In this document: positions 36,724 through 46,139 of the stretch, in pieces
Position numbering within the stretch: position 1 is the stretch's first letter
Layout: each line of letters starts with the position of its first letter
DNA from: Anaerotignum faecicola
Lineage (GTDB): Bacteria > Bacillota > Clostridia > Lachnospirales > Anaerotignaceae
NCBI GenBank assembly: GCA_024460105.1
Contig: JANFXS010000007.1
Span: forward strand, 90,760 to 154,759
DNA: 64,000 bases
Direction of reading: 5' to 3'
The notes under the pieces: model-generated
What the model saw: only the letters and a program-made list of their open reading frames with translations
Database searches by the model: none
What the model was told of the DNA's origin: nothing
Translations under genes and position numbers: made by a program

Positions 36724-38115
36724 TTGAAAATATTTAATTTTAAATGGGTTACAGTTATAACGGTGCTTTTAGCCTTATTATTTTCCAGCTGTAATTTTAC
36801 ATCTAATGATAACGACTCTCCTTCAGATTTACTTCCTAAGGAAGAAACAGGAAGCAGCGATGGCGCTGTTAATACAAAAGGAAGAAATAAAAAATCTGAC
36901 AACGGTTTTTCTGCCGAAGAGAATTCAGAAAACAGCGAAAGCGGAATCGAAGATGAAAACAGCGTACAAGTCCCTAATGAAGATGCGGATAAAATAGACT
37001 CAAACAACAGTGAGAAACCTAATAAACCTGAAAATGTGAAACCTGTTCCATCGCCGGGCATTTCACATACAGACGATAAAGACGATAACGACAAAAATAA
37101 TCAAAGTTCATCCGGACAGGCTGTAGATCCTTATTTAAACGACGACAGCCTTATGAACATATGGAAAGCTTTAGACGACATAGTATATGCCGGACAGACA
37201 TATTATACAGAGAATTTCAGCAAAACAAGGGTTATTACTCATAACGGATACCTATATAATAAAGCGGCCGAAGAAACAATTACGGTTGATTACCTTATTG
37301 CAAACGGATATTTATCATCTAAATATGTTATGCAAAATTATGAAGTTTTGCTGTTAAATGCCGCCGATTTGAAAAAATACAGCAGTCTTTATATTAAGGA
37401 CAGTGAAGAAGGCTTCATAGTTGTTGCGGCCGCTCCGCATCCAAGTGAAAATATGTATCTATTAACTACGGCAAACAGTGCGGGCGGGGCGATATCTTCA
37501 TCTCAGTATGCGGCGCTCTTGAATAATTACTACCAAAATCATGGGGCAATAGGCCGTTTGTCGCCAAGCTCTGAAAACTATAACAGGATACTTAATTTTA
37601 TAAGTATGTATGAAAGCAAATATGAAGAGTATTTTGTAAGAAGTATAACAACCGATAATAAATATGCTGTTGTTATACTCTCCGGAAAGAGCAGTCCGAA
37701 TGAAGTAAGGCAGTATATATTAAGGCGTTCCGGAAACATATGGGAGGTAGTTATGAGCGGCCTTGAAACAGATCCGAGAGTACTTGTAAGCGTTAATAAG
37801 GCTCTTCCTGATTTTAACCTTGAGCTGCTTCCGCCGTATACTATAAACGACCATCTTTCATCTTTAAACAGAGATAAGTCGCCTTTAATAGGGCAAATGA
37901 TAAATATGGGATTTATTTCCGGCGCTTCGGATATAAGTTATATATGTGGAACGTCAAATTTTGTTTATATTGTTCTTAATAATGAGGTTAAATATCTGTG
38001 CAGCAACACCGGCGATTCATGGAATATTGTCCAAGTTTCAACATCTGACGAGGCAAGAAATAAAATGCTTGCTATAAATAAGAATGCTCCAACATTTATA
38101 ATATTAGACAGATAG
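36724..38115 (+). CDS. Lipoprotein of unknown function
   Basis: A protein of 463 residues. The signal peptide ends in lipobox FSSC (Cys at about 24). It is followed by a long low-complexity Asp/Ser/Glu/Asn linker (about 25-135) and then a folded domain (about 140-463) of which I recognise no family. It is likely tethered to the outer face of the membrane. The start is TTG at 36724, immediately after the stop of the preceding gene, so coupling with that small protein is likely. Confidence 0.8.
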   Translation: MKIFNFKWVTVITVLLALLFSSCNFTSNDNDSPSDLLPKEETGSSDGAVNTKGRNKKSDNGFSAEENSENSESGIEDENSVQVPNEDADKIDSNNSEKPNKPENVKPVPSPGISHTDDKDDNDKNNQSSSGQAVDPYLNDDSLMNIWKALDDIVYAGQTYYTENFSKTRVITHNGYLYNKAAEETITVDYLIANGYLSSKYVMQNYEVLLLNAADLKKYSSLYIKDSEEGFIVVAAAPHPSENMYLLTTANSAGGAISSSQYAALLNNYYQNHGAIGRLSPSSENYNRILNFISMYESKYEEYFVRSITTDNKYAVVILSGKSSPNEVRQYILRRSGNIWEVVMSGLETDPRVLVSVNKALPDFNLELLPPYTINDHLSSLNRDKSPLIGQMINMGFISGASDISYICGTSNFVYIVLNNEVKYLCSNTGDSWNIVQVSTSDEARNKMLAINKNAPTFIILDR

Positions 38116-38126
38116 GCGGGTTTTAA

Positions 38127-39011
38127 ATGAAATATACACAAGAAAACGGAAACATAATTCTTAAAGATTACGACAGTTTTATAATTTCCCAAACGCTGGA
38201 ATGTGGACAGTGTTTTAACTTTAATAAGTTGGGGGAAGAAGATTATATAGTCACCGCTCATAAAAAGGCTCTGCACATTTATCAAAGCGGAGATGCCATT
38301 GTATTTGAAGATACGTCAATAAATGAATTTGAAACTATATGGCTTAACTATTTTGATTTAAATAGGGATTACAATGAGATAAAAAAGCTTTTGGCCGATG
38401 AAGATGAAATATTAAAAGGGGCAGTTGAATATGCCCCCGGCATAAGGATTATAAATCAAGAATTTTTTCAATGTCTTATATCCTTTATTATTTCACAAAA
38501 TAACAGGATACCTATGATTAAAAAAGTTGTATACAATATCAGCAAAAAATACGGGGAATACATAAGAACTGTAAACGGAGAAGATTATTATTCTTTCCCT
38601 GAGCCTAAAAGGCTTTTTGGTTTGGACGGTGAGGAATATAAGGACTGTAAAGCTGGTTTTAGGGGAAAATATATTGCTGATGCCGTGACCAAGTATGTTA
38701 CAGATGAATTGGAAATTGAAAGCTTTAAAAGCCTTTCAACGGAAGAATTACGGAAAAGGCTTATTTCGATTAACGGAGTCGGGCCTAAAGTTGCCGATTG
38801 TGTTATGCTTTTTTCTTTAAAAAGGAGCGACGCTTTCCCAACGGATGTCTGGGTAAAAAGGATAATGAGTTATTTTTATTTTGGCGGCCAGGACACCCCG
38901 ATTAAAAAAATACATGAATTTGCAGATGAAAAATTTGGCGATTATTCAGGTTTTGCACAGCAGTATCTTTTTAATTATGCTCGTCAATTTAAAATCGGTA
39001 CGGATAAATAG
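38127..39011 (+). CDS. ogg: 8-oxoguanine DNA glycosylase (Ogg1-type)
   Basis: A protein of 294 residues. The N-terminal OGG domain begins with the typical QTLECGQCFNF. The HhH-GPD region contains NGVGPKVADCVMLFSL, with the catalytic Lys in PKVADC, and FPTDVWVKRIM, with the catalytic Asp. It excises 8-oxoguanine and cuts the strand through Schiff-base chemistry in base excision repair. Bacterial Ogg1 enzymes of this type are common in clostridia. It starts 12 bases after the lipoprotein stop. Confidence 0.92.
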   Translation: MKYTQENGNIILKDYDSFIISQTLECGQCFNFNKLGEEDYIVTAHKKALHIYQSGDAIVFEDTSINEFETIWLNYFDLNRDYNEIKKLLADEDEILKGAVEYAPGIRIINQEFFQCLISFIISQNNRIPMIKKVVYNISKKYGEYIRTVNGEDYYSFPEPKRLFGLDGEEYKDCKAGFRGKYIADAVTKYVTDELEIESFKSLSTEELRKRLISINGVGPKVADCVMLFSLKRSDAFPTDVWVKRIMSYFYFGGQDTPIKKIHEFADEKFGDYSGFAQQYLFNYARQFKIGTDK

Positions 39012-39029
39012 AGTTTAGGGTGAAAAATA

Positions 39030-39755
39030 ATGCTTGGAACAATTGTTAATTCTTTAGCTATTTTGTTTGGAGGTTCAGCCGGGCTTTTGCTTAGAGGAGG
39101 AATAAGCGAAAGATATAAAGAAATCATAATTAGCGTATTGGGTTTATCCGTTGCGTTTATCGGGCTGTCAACCGCACTTGAAGGTCTGATGAGCGGCGAA
39201 GCGGAACCTATTCTATATATTATAAGCTTGGTTTTAGGCTCTATAATAGGAGAATTTATCAAAATAGAACAGAGGATTGAATCTGTAGGAGATATAATAC
39301 AGCATAAAATAGGCAGTAACGGCGGGAATGTTTCACAGGGGTTTGTTATGGCGAGCCTTACATACTGCGTAGGAACTATGGCAATACTTGGAGCTATTGA
39401 AAGCGGCATACAGGGAGTACACACAACATTGTTTACAAAATCGGTTCTTGACGGTATAACTGCTATTATATTCGCCTCTACGTTAGGTATAGGCGTATTG
39501 TTTTCTGCTTTTTCTGTTTTTGTATATCAAGGAATATTAACGCTTCTGGCGTCATACATTCAGCAGTATATGACGGGAGATATGATGCGTGAAATTTCTA
39601 TTATAGGCGGAATTATGATATTTGCTATTGGAATTAACATGCTTGAAATAAAAAAATTTAAAATAGGCAATATGCTTCCCGCTGTGTTTATACCGGTTAT
39701 ATTTTATCTGCCGCCGGTACACATGGTTTTTGAATTTATAACAAGTCTATTCTGA
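39030..39755 (+). CDS. DUF554 family membrane protein (YdfK/YqgA-like)
   Basis: A protein of 241 residues with about six hydrophobic helices. Family marks are the N-terminal LGTIVNSLAILFGGSAGLLLR and the central ASLTYCVGTMAILGAIESG. These are predicted inner-membrane proteins with unproven transport function. AGGGTGAAAAATA precedes the ATG. It lies in a plus-strand run with ogg and ybaK at short spacing. Confidence 0.92.
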   Translation: MLGTIVNSLAILFGGSAGLLLRGGISERYKEIIISVLGLSVAFIGLSTALEGLMSGEAEPILYIISLVLGSIIGEFIKIEQRIESVGDIIQHKIGSNGGNVSQGFVMASLTYCVGTMAILGAIESGIQGVHTTLFTKSVLDGITAIIFASTLGIGVLFSAFSVFVYQGILTLLASYIQQYMTGDMMREISIIGGIMIFAIGINMLEIKKFKIGNMLPAVFIPVIFYLPPVHMVFEFITSLF

Positions 39756-39766
39756 GAGGTAACAGT

Positions 39767-40237
39767 TTGAATAAAACAAATGTAATGAGAATGCTTGATT
39801 CGGCAAAAATTTTATATACGAGCGCGCAGTATGAATATGATGAGAATGATTTATCGGGCGTTCATGCCGCGGAAGTTTTAGGCCTTCAGCCTGAAATGGT
39901 ATTTAAAACCCTTGTTGCAAAGGGTGACAGAACAGGAGTAACGGTTTTTGTTATACCTGTTTCTGAGGAGCTTGATCTGAAAAAAGCGGCATCTGTTTCC
40001 AAAAATAAAAAGATAGAGATGCTGCATGTAAAAGAGCTTTTGGGGGTAACCGGATATATAAGAGGAGGATGTTCCCCAATAGGCATGAAGAAAAAATTTA
40101 ACACATTTATAGACGAAACATGTATGTTATTTGACAATATAAGTATAAGCGCAGGTGCGAGAGGATGCCAGGTTTTAATCGCTCCCAATGATTTAATTAG
40201 ATATATAGGAGCGGAATTGAGAGATTTAACTGTTTAG
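39767..40237 (+). CDS. ybaK: Cys-tRNA(Pro)/Cys-tRNA(Cys) deacylase, YbaK/EbsC type
   Basis: A protein of 156 residues. The YbaK fold is marked by MVFKTLVAKGD, the catalytic-lysine strand VSKNKKIEML and the conserved GYIRGGCSPIGMKK. It hydrolyses cysteine mis-attached to tRNA(Pro) and supports translation fidelity. TTG start at 39767 with GAGAGGT 7 bases upstream, 11 bases after the DUF554 stop. Confidence 0.95.
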   Translation: MNKTNVMRMLDSAKILYTSAQYEYDENDLSGVHAAEVLGLQPEMVFKTLVAKGDRTGVTVFVIPVSEELDLKKAASVSKNKKIEMLHVKELLGVTGYIRGGCSPIGMKKKFNTFIDETCMLFDNISISAGARGCQVLIAPNDLIRYIGAELRDLTV

Positions 40238-40247
40238 GAGGGGAATT

Positions 40248-40898
40248 ATGCAGGAAAGTGAGTTCAGTTGTATTAAATGCGGAAAACTTACATGTGATAC
40301 GCAAAATTTTCCGTATCCAAAGGAATGTGTGACGGAAAAGCTGGGTAAAGATGCTGTTGACGATGTTATTAAGACTTATTTGGAAGATGAAGAAAACACA
40401 AAGATTTTGAAAGCAGCCGCTGAAATTGAAGGAAATTATTACTGCAAGGCAACTCGTGTTGAAGAAACGGTTATGTTTTTGAAAAAAATCGGGGCTAAAA
40501 AAGTAGGAATCGCTTCGTGCGTCGGAATGATCAAAGAGGCAAAGACATTTTCAAAAATATTAGAGGTTAACAAAATTGAAACCGTAGGCGTTGTTTGTAA
40601 AGTGGGAAACCGCGATAAAACTGTGCTTAATATAAAAGAAGAAGATAAAGTGCACCCAGGCAATTATGAGCCGTTTTGTAATCCTATAATGCAAGCTGAA
40701 TTTTTGAACAATGAAAATGTTGATTTTGTGGTTCTTATGGGATTATGCGTAGGGCACGACACGTTATTTTTCAAATATTGTAAAGTACCTGTAACGGTCC
40801 TGTTTACAAAAGACAGGGTAACCGGAAACTGTGCCGCACAACCGTTATATTTAACAGAAGGATATTACAAAAAGCTTATGAAACCGTATGAACTGTAA
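40248..40898 (+). CDS. DUF1847 family cysteine-rich protein
   Basis: A protein of 216 residues. It starts with a metal-binding-like CIKCGKLTCDTQ and has further conserved cysteines in SCVGMIKEA, PFCNPIMQAEF and LCVGHDTLFFKYC. These are the hallmarks of DUF1847, found mainly in anaerobes. The protein may bind Fe-S or zinc; no reaction is established. GGAGGGG precedes the ATG by 6 bases, 10 bases after ybaK. A terminator follows. Confidence 0.9.
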   Translation: MQESEFSCIKCGKLTCDTQNFPYPKECVTEKLGKDAVDDVIKTYLEDEENTKILKAAAEIEGNYYCKATRVEETVMFLKKIGAKKVGIASCVGMIKEAKTFSKILEVNKIETVGVVCKVGNRDKTVLNIKEEDKVHPGNYEPFCNPIMQAEFLNNENVDFVVLMGLCVGHDTLFFKYCKVPVTVLFTKDRVTGNCAAQPLYLTEGYYKKLMKPYEL

Positions 40899-40922
40899 TA
40901 TTTACATATAAATTTTTTCAAT

Positions 40923-40967
40923 AAAAATAAGAACCGGATTTCAGTAAAATCACGGTTCTTATTTTTA
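40923..40967. terminator. Bidirectional terminator between convergent genes
   Basis: AAAAATAAGAACCG and CGGTTCTTATTTTT form a perfect 14-bp stem; the loop region is partly complementary (ATTTCAGTAAAAT). It serves DUF1847 and the protease gene. Confidence 0.9.
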
Positions 40968-42248
40968 TTGAATTTCAACTTTATACGCCCTGCTCAGCGG
41001 CGATTCAATTCCGTTACTAACAGAGGATATTTTAAAGTAGATTTTATTAAAATCTCTTAAATCAATTTTCATACAGTAAGGGAAACTCCAGTTCCAATTA
41101 TAGGAATTGGTTACCGGATTGGCAACGGGGCGAAATTCACCGTTTTCCGTATATGAACTGTATATTTTATAATAGTCTGCACCGTATACCCTTGGCCAGC
41201 TAAATACCGCTTTTGTACCGTCTATATAATATGAAAAATTATCAGGGCATGAAATAGTATGTTCTATAGACGATAATTCAATAAGCGGTATATTTTGTGA
41301 AAAATCCATTTGTTTAACTTTATTAATTGGAATTGACATATTGTTTCCGGCTGTATCATATAAAGAGGTTATCCCAATTAATTCGCCATTTTTGTTGAAA
41401 AGGGCGCCGCCGCTGCTGCCTTTTTCAATTGCGGCTGTAGCTCCTATAGTGTATTTGTTTAAAGCCGTAACTATTCCTCTTGAAACAACGTTAAACTCAC
41501 CTTTTGGAGAGCCGACAGCCGTAACTTCGTCTCCGATTAATATCGAATCGGAATCTCCTAATAAGGCCGGTTCCAAACCTGTTTTATCAATCTTCAATAC
41601 GGCTAGATCATTGGCTTTATCATAAGCTCGCACAGTTGTTTTTCCCATATAATATGTTTCATCGTTAAATTTAAACAGCGCTGTGCTGGAATCTTCTATT
41701 ATGTGGAAGTTTGTAACGATATACCCGTCGGATGAAATAATTACTCCGCTGCCCTGATGTTTGTCAGTATCAATCATAACAACGGAATTTTTTAGTTTAT
41801 CGCCGCTATTTTCTGATAAATTTAAATCGGATGTAAATATTTCTACAGTTTTATTGGTATCATTCCAATTAACAACGGCATCTGCGCTTTCGGCTATAAA
41901 CCTTAACGGCGCAAGAGTATAGCCGTCTTGTATAACAGGAGGCGTTTTGAGTTCATGCGGAGAGTTATTTTTATAAGCCGTATTGTCACCTATTTTTAAA
42001 TTTATTACATTTTTTCCAAGTATTCCTGTAACAGTTTCTTGATTTTGATCCCAGAATAACTGGAAACCCATCGCTTCAAAAATAGATCTGACGGAAATCA
42101 TAGTTGTGCCGCTTATTATTTTAGGGTCGACTTCAAATTCTAAAGGCTTGCCGTTTAACAGTACAGATATTTTATCTTCAGCTACTGCCGAAACTGCAAA
42201 CATCAGTGATAAAAGCACAGCCAATACTATTTTAAATATTTTACTCAT
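40965..42248 (-). CDS. Secreted trypsin-like serine protease with copper-amine-oxidase N-like domain
   Basis: A protein of 427 residues with a signal peptide (about 1-23). A copper amine oxidase N-terminal-like stalk domain follows (about 25-130, KISVLLNGKPLEFEV...ISVRSIFEAMG), then an S1 domain at about 145-300. The catalytic His is in VTNFHIIED, Asp is in KANDLAVLKID and Ser is in IEKGSSGGALF. A C-terminal FN3-like module (about 325-427) completes it. The protease part resembles HtrA/DegP but has no PDZ. The ATG at 42248 has GAGGTG 4 bases upstream. Extracellular protein processing or quality control is likely. Confidence 0.9.
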   Translation of the reverse strand: MSKIFKIVLAVLLSLMFAVSAVAEDKISVLLNGKPLEFEVDPKIISGTTMISVRSIFEAMGFQLFWDQNQETVTGILGKNVINLKIGDNTAYKNNSPHELKTPPVIQDGYTLAPLRFIAESADAVVNWNDTNKTVEIFTSDLNLSENSGDKLKNSVVMIDTDKHQGSGVIISSDGYIVTNFHIIEDSSTALFKFNDETYYMGKTTVRAYDKANDLAVLKIDKTGLEPALLGDSDSILIGDEVTAVGSPKGEFNVVSRGIVTALNKYTIGATAAIEKGSSGGALFNKNGELIGITSLYDTAGNNMSIPINKVKQMDFSQNIPLIELSSIEHTISCPDNFSYYIDGTKAVFSWPRVYGADYYKIYSSYTENGEFRPVANPVTNSYNWNWSFPYCMKIDLRDFNKIYFKISSVSNGIESPLSRAYKVEIQ

Positions 42249-42386
42249 AATACACCTCAAATAATAATTACTATTATTTTAGTATACTTTTAAATTGTTT
42301 ATATTCTGTTTCAAAATTGTTAAATTACATTGACAAAAAAATCAATATAATGTAGACTATGGGCATATTTTATGGAGGTAAATTTA

Positions 42387-42899
42387 ATGGAAATAATAAG
42401 AATTTTAAAAAGTGATTTTGAACCAATATACAATATTATGGAAGAGGCTTTTCCGGAAAATGAACGGCGCAGCAAAGAAGGGCAGTTGGCTCTTTTTGAA
42501 GATGAATTATACAAGATTTACGCCGACAAGGAGAAAACCGTATTTATTGCATTTTGGGAATTAAGCGAATATGTTTTTATCGAGCACTTTGCATCTTTAA
42601 AGTCACAAAGAGGGACTGGCATAGGCGGAACTTTTTTAAAAACATTTTTAGAAATGATTGGAAAGCCTGCCGTGCTTGAAGTTGAACCGCCTATAAACGA
42701 AATTTCAAAAAGGCGGGTTATGTTTTATATACGGAATGGTTTTAAATTAAATGAATATTTTTATATTCAGCCGCCTCTTGGTAAAGACCGTGAAGAGCTT
42801 GAACTTAAGATTATGACTTATCCAAACGCTCTTTCTCAGGGTGAATTTATGGTTTTAAAAAATGAAATATATGAAAAGATTTATAAGCTTAATATTTAA
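42387..42899 (+). CDS. GNAT family N-acetyltransferase
   Basis: A protein of 170 residues. The acetyl-CoA binding motif A is seen as FIEHFASLKSQRGTGIGGTFL (Q/R-x2-G-x-G/A pattern in QRGTGIGG). FYIRNGFKLNEY is the usual GNAT C-terminal strand-helix. The acceptor substrate is unknown. ATG at 42387 with GGAGG 9 bases upstream, divergent from the protease gene. A terminator follows. Confidence 0.85.
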   Translation: MEIIRILKSDFEPIYNIMEEAFPENERRSKEGQLALFEDELYKIYADKEKTVFIAFWELSEYVFIEHFASLKSQRGTGIGGTFLKTFLEMIGKPAVLEVEPPINEISKRRVMFYIRNGFKLNEYFYIQPPLGKDREELELKIMTYPNALSQGEFMVLKNEIYEKIYKLNI

Positions 42900-42904
42900 T
42901 AATT

Positions 42905-42934
42905 AAAAGCCTGCTGTCAATAGTAGGCTTTTTG
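42905..42934 (+). terminator. Intrinsic terminator after GNAT gene
   Basis: AAAAGCCTGCT and AGTAGGCTTTT form a stem with one G-U pair and a short loop, then TTGC. Confidence 0.8.
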
Positions 42935-43100
42935 CATTAATAATTTGATATAAAAGAAATATATTTTGTTCTATATTTATAAAAAAATTATTAAAATATA
43001 AAAAAACACATTATTTTGTGTAGTATTTTTGCATAATTTATAGTATAATTAAACACATGTCATATAAAGTTTTAAAAGAAGGATGAAAGGTGGAATGCTT

Positions 43101-44189
43101 GTGGATTGGGAAAACGAACTGTTAAATAACATAACCAAAGCCGATGAGTTAAAGAATTTACTTAAAATGTCAGAAGAAGAAACAGAACGTCTGTCAAAAA
43201 CACTTGAAATGTATCCAATGTCAATAAGCAGATATTATTTATCCCTTATAAATTTTAATGATGAGAATGATCCAATAAGAAAAATGTGTATACCGGATAT
43301 AGCGGAAAATGTTTCCGGCGGGATGAAAGATACAAGCGGAGAAGCCTTGAATACTAAATTACAGGGTATTCAGCAAAAATATCCGCAAACTGCCCTGATA
43401 CTTTCAACCTCACAATGTGCCATGTATTGCAGGCATTGTTTTAGAAAACGCCTTGTCGGAGTTGAAAATAATGAAGTTGTGAATAACAGAAAGACCGTTT
43501 ATGATTTCGTTTCCGAGCATAAAGAAATATCAAACGTACTTATTTCCGGCGGCGATGCCTTTTTAAATTCAAATGAAGTGATTGAAGATTATCTTAAAAA
43601 CCTTACAGAAATACCGCATCTCGATTTAATACGGTTTGGCACCCGGACTCCTGTTGTATTCCCCACTAGAATTTACGGCGATAATGGATTATTGGATATA
43701 CTAAAAAAATATACTTTAAAGAAACGTATTATTGTTGTAACGCAATTTTGTCATCCAAATGAAATTACAAGCGAATCTGAAAAAGCTGTTAAAGCTTTAA
43801 ATAATATTGGCGTTACGGTTCGGAACCAGGCTGTGCTTCTTAAAGGGATTAATGATAACAGTATGGTAATAGCGGATTTGATGAGGGGACTAACTGCCAT
43901 AGGCGTAGATCCATATTATATATTCCAATGCAGGCCGGTAGAAGGGGTGAAAAATAATTTTCAAGTTCCGTTGTTAAAAGGATATGAAATAGTCGAAAAC
44001 GCAAAGAAACAGCTTAACGGAGTTTCAAAAAGCTTTAGATTTGTTATGAGTCATGAAACAGGAAAAATGGAAGTATTGGGAAGCGCAAGGCAAAATTATT
44101 TGGTATTTAAATACCATGAAGCAAAGAACCCTGATGATTATGGCAAGCTTTTTGAATATAGAATTGATGCAGGACAATGCTGGCTGTAG
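43101..44189 (+). CDS. KamA-family radical SAM protein (aminomutase-like, substrate uncertain)
   Basis: About 362 residues. The radical SAM cluster motif is CAMYCRHCF (C-x3-C-x2-C), followed by SGGDAF, the KamA-type strand for SAM and PLP. A C-terminal SHETGKMEVLG aligns with the PLP-lysine loop of lysine 2,3-aminomutase. Two aspartates that bind lysine in the aminomutase appear changed: QCD is QCR here, and the Asp before the PLP-lysine loop is missing. Lysine is therefore an unlikely substrate. GTG at 43101 has AAAGGTGG 7 bases upstream; ATG at 43083 or 43095 is possible. Monocistronic. Confidence 0.85.
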   Translation: MDWENELLNNITKADELKNLLKMSEEETERLSKTLEMYPMSISRYYLSLINFNDENDPIRKMCIPDIAENVSGGMKDTSGEALNTKLQGIQQKYPQTALILSTSQCAMYCRHCFRKRLVGVENNEVVNNRKTVYDFVSEHKEISNVLISGGDAFLNSNEVIEDYLKNLTEIPHLDLIRFGTRTPVVFPTRIYGDNGLLDILKKYTLKKRIIVVTQFCHPNEITSESEKAVKALNNIGVTVRNQAVLLKGINDNSMVIADLMRGLTAIGVDPYYIFQCRPVEGVKNNFQVPLLKGYEIVENAKKQLNGVSKSFRFVMSHETGKMEVLGSARQNYLVFKYHEAKNPDDYGKLFEYRIDAGQCWL

Positions 44190-44238
44190 AAACAAAATAT
44201 AAAATTATGAAGATATTAAATTTAGGTGAAAAATAAAA

Positions 44239-44274
44239 AAGCCGTTTCAGCAAATTTCCGGAAACGGCTTTATC
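44239..44274 (+). terminator. Intrinsic terminator after radical SAM gene
   Basis: AAGCCGTTTC and GAAACGGCTT form a 10-bp perfect stem with a 12-base loop, preceded by an A run and followed by TAT. Confidence 0.85.
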
Positions 44275-44434
44275 TACTAAAATATTTTTAGAAAATCAAA
44301 CTTATATTTGTGTATCAAACGTCATATGTAAACATGTATGCTCGTTTAATTTTACACTGAATCGTGAACCGAGATTTTATTATCTTTTTATAACTACTGT
44401 GCTATATAAGCGCAAATATATAACTCAATATTTT

Positions 44435-44722
44435 TTAATTCTTTTCACAAATATATACCATTAATGAAAAAATATTTATAATTATTATGAATATAGCATA
44501 TATTGTCAGAACCGTATTCATTGTTGGCATAACGTCCGAAACGGCAGACCAGTCTTTATGCTTAACCCAGTTATTTATCATACGATACTCAAATAAGACA
44601 GTTAATACAGTCGAAGAAAAAGCGGCTATTGATGATAATTGGAACAATTTACTTTTATTAACGGCTGAATGTAAATTCATAAAAGTAAAAACAACGCTCA
44701 TAATGCCAAATAATATCCACAT
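44435..44722 (-). CDS. Small integral membrane protein, function unknown
   Basis: A protein of 95 residues with about three hydrophobic helices (WILFGIMSVVFTFMNLHS, FQLSSIAAFSSTVLTVLF and TVLTIYAIFIIIINIFSLMV). The ribosome binding site is weak (GGTGATTTA before ATG). It stands 47 bases downstream of the MATE gene on the same strand, so it may be the last gene of that operon. No family recognised. Confidence 0.65.
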   Translation of the reverse strand: MWILFGIMSVVFTFMNLHSAVNKSKLFQLSSIAAFSSTVLTVLFEYRMINNWVKHKDWSAVSDVMPTMNTVLTIYAIFIIIINIFSLMVYICEKN

Positions 44723-44769
44723 TAAATCACCATCCCTAAAGCGGCGCCTATATTTAGGCTGAATTATAA

Positions 44770-46131
44770 TTATTTTTCTATAGGCTTAATATTTTTATTA
44801 TAAACTTTTTTCATAAAGAAAACAGCAGTTACAAGCGATACTACCTCAGCTATCGGGAACGCAAGCCAAACAAGATCTAATTTTCCGAACTTTGAAATAA
44901 TAAAAGCTACCGGAAGAAGTACAATCAGCTGACGTATAAGGCTTACAGTAAGGCTGTAAAATCCTTTTCCAAAAGCCTGAAAAACAGCATTGAAAACTAT
45001 AGAAAACGCTGATAGCAGGAATTGGAAACTGATTATTTTTAAGGCTACCGTCCCGATGCTTAACATATTTTCCGAAGCGTTGAAAATTAAAAGTATTTCC
45101 TGTGAAAAAAGCTGCATTAGGGCAAACCCAAACAGCATTATACATACTGCTCCAACAAGACTTAACTTAATTGTTTTGATAATCCTGTCTTTGTTTTTTG
45201 CGCCGTAATTATATGCCAATATCGGAACCATGCCGTTATTTAATCCATAAACAGGCATTAGTACGAAACTTTCGAGCTTCATATATATGCCTAAAACGGC
45301 CGCAGCGGTTGAAGAGAAACCGAGGAGTATGCCGTTCATTCCAAATGACATTACAGACGTAACCGAACGCATAAGTATGGAAGGAAACCCGACTGAATAA
45401 ATGCGCTTGATTATTGAAAAATCAGGCCTGAACCCTTTAAACGAAAGTTTAATTTCATGATTGAAAAAATGGTTTAAAAAGAAACCGGCAACTGTCGAAC
45501 AGATTTGGCCAATGACGGTTGCAACCGCCGCTCCGGCAACTCCCATTGCAGGAAATCCATACAATCCGAATATAAGAATCGGATCAAGAATAATATTTAT
45601 TATAGCTCCCGAAAGCTGCGTTATCATAGAATAGACGGTTTTTCCGGTTGCCTGAAGGTATCGTTCAAAAGCTATTTGTGTAAATACACCGATAGAAAAA
45701 ATTGTACATATTTGGGTATATACTGTTCCGCTTTTAATAACTTCGTTTATATCTGTCTGTATTGAAAAATATGTTCCTGAAAATAAAAATCCTATAACCG
45801 CCATTACTACATAGCTTAATAAGAACAGGAACATACCGTTATTTGCAACGTTATGAACAAGGTTTTCATTTTTTTCGCCAAGGCTTTTAGAAAGAAAGGC
45901 ATTCATTCCAACTCCTGTGCCGACTGCTATTGATATCATGATATTTTGTACAGGAAATGCCAATGAAACCGCCGTTAATGCGGTTTCGCTAAGTTTTGCA
46001 ACAAAATAGCTGTCAACGATATTATACAGCGCCTGTACGAGCATTGATATAATTATTGGCAGCGATATATTAACTAAAAGTTTTCCGACAGGCATAGTGC
46101 CCATTTTATTTTCTTTTGCTGTTTCGCACAT
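44770..46131 (-). CDS. MATE family efflux transporter
   Basis: A protein of 453 residues with twelve predicted transmembrane helices in two similar halves. MATE features include MPVGKLLVNISLPIIISMLVQ at the N terminus and QALYNIVDSYFVAKL. It exports drugs or metabolites using a sodium or proton gradient. ATG at 46131 with GAGGTG 4 bases upstream. The gene lies 8 bases after the GDSL hydrolase and seems to be part of the aro operon. Confidence 0.92.
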   Translation of the reverse strand: MCETAKENKMGTMPVGKLLVNISLPIIISMLVQALYNIVDSYFVAKLSETALTAVSLAFPVQNIMISIAVGTGVGMNAFLSKSLGEKNENLVHNVANNGMFLFLLSYVVMAVIGFLFSGTYFSIQTDINEVIKSGTVYTQICTIFSIGVFTQIAFERYLQATGKTVYSMITQLSGAIINIILDPILIFGLYGFPAMGVAGAAVATVIGQICSTVAGFFLNHFFNHEIKLSFKGFRPDFSIIKRIYSVGFPSILMRSVTSVMSFGMNGILLGFSSTAAAVLGIYMKLESFVLMPVYGLNNGMVPILAYNYGAKNKDRIIKTIKLSLVGAVCIMLFGFALMQLFSQEILLIFNASENMLSIGTVALKIISFQFLLSAFSIVFNAVFQAFGKGFYSLTVSLIRQLIVLLPVAFIISKFGKLDLVWLAFPIAEVVSLVTAVFFMKKVYNKNIKPIEK

Positions 46132-46139
46132 TTTACACC

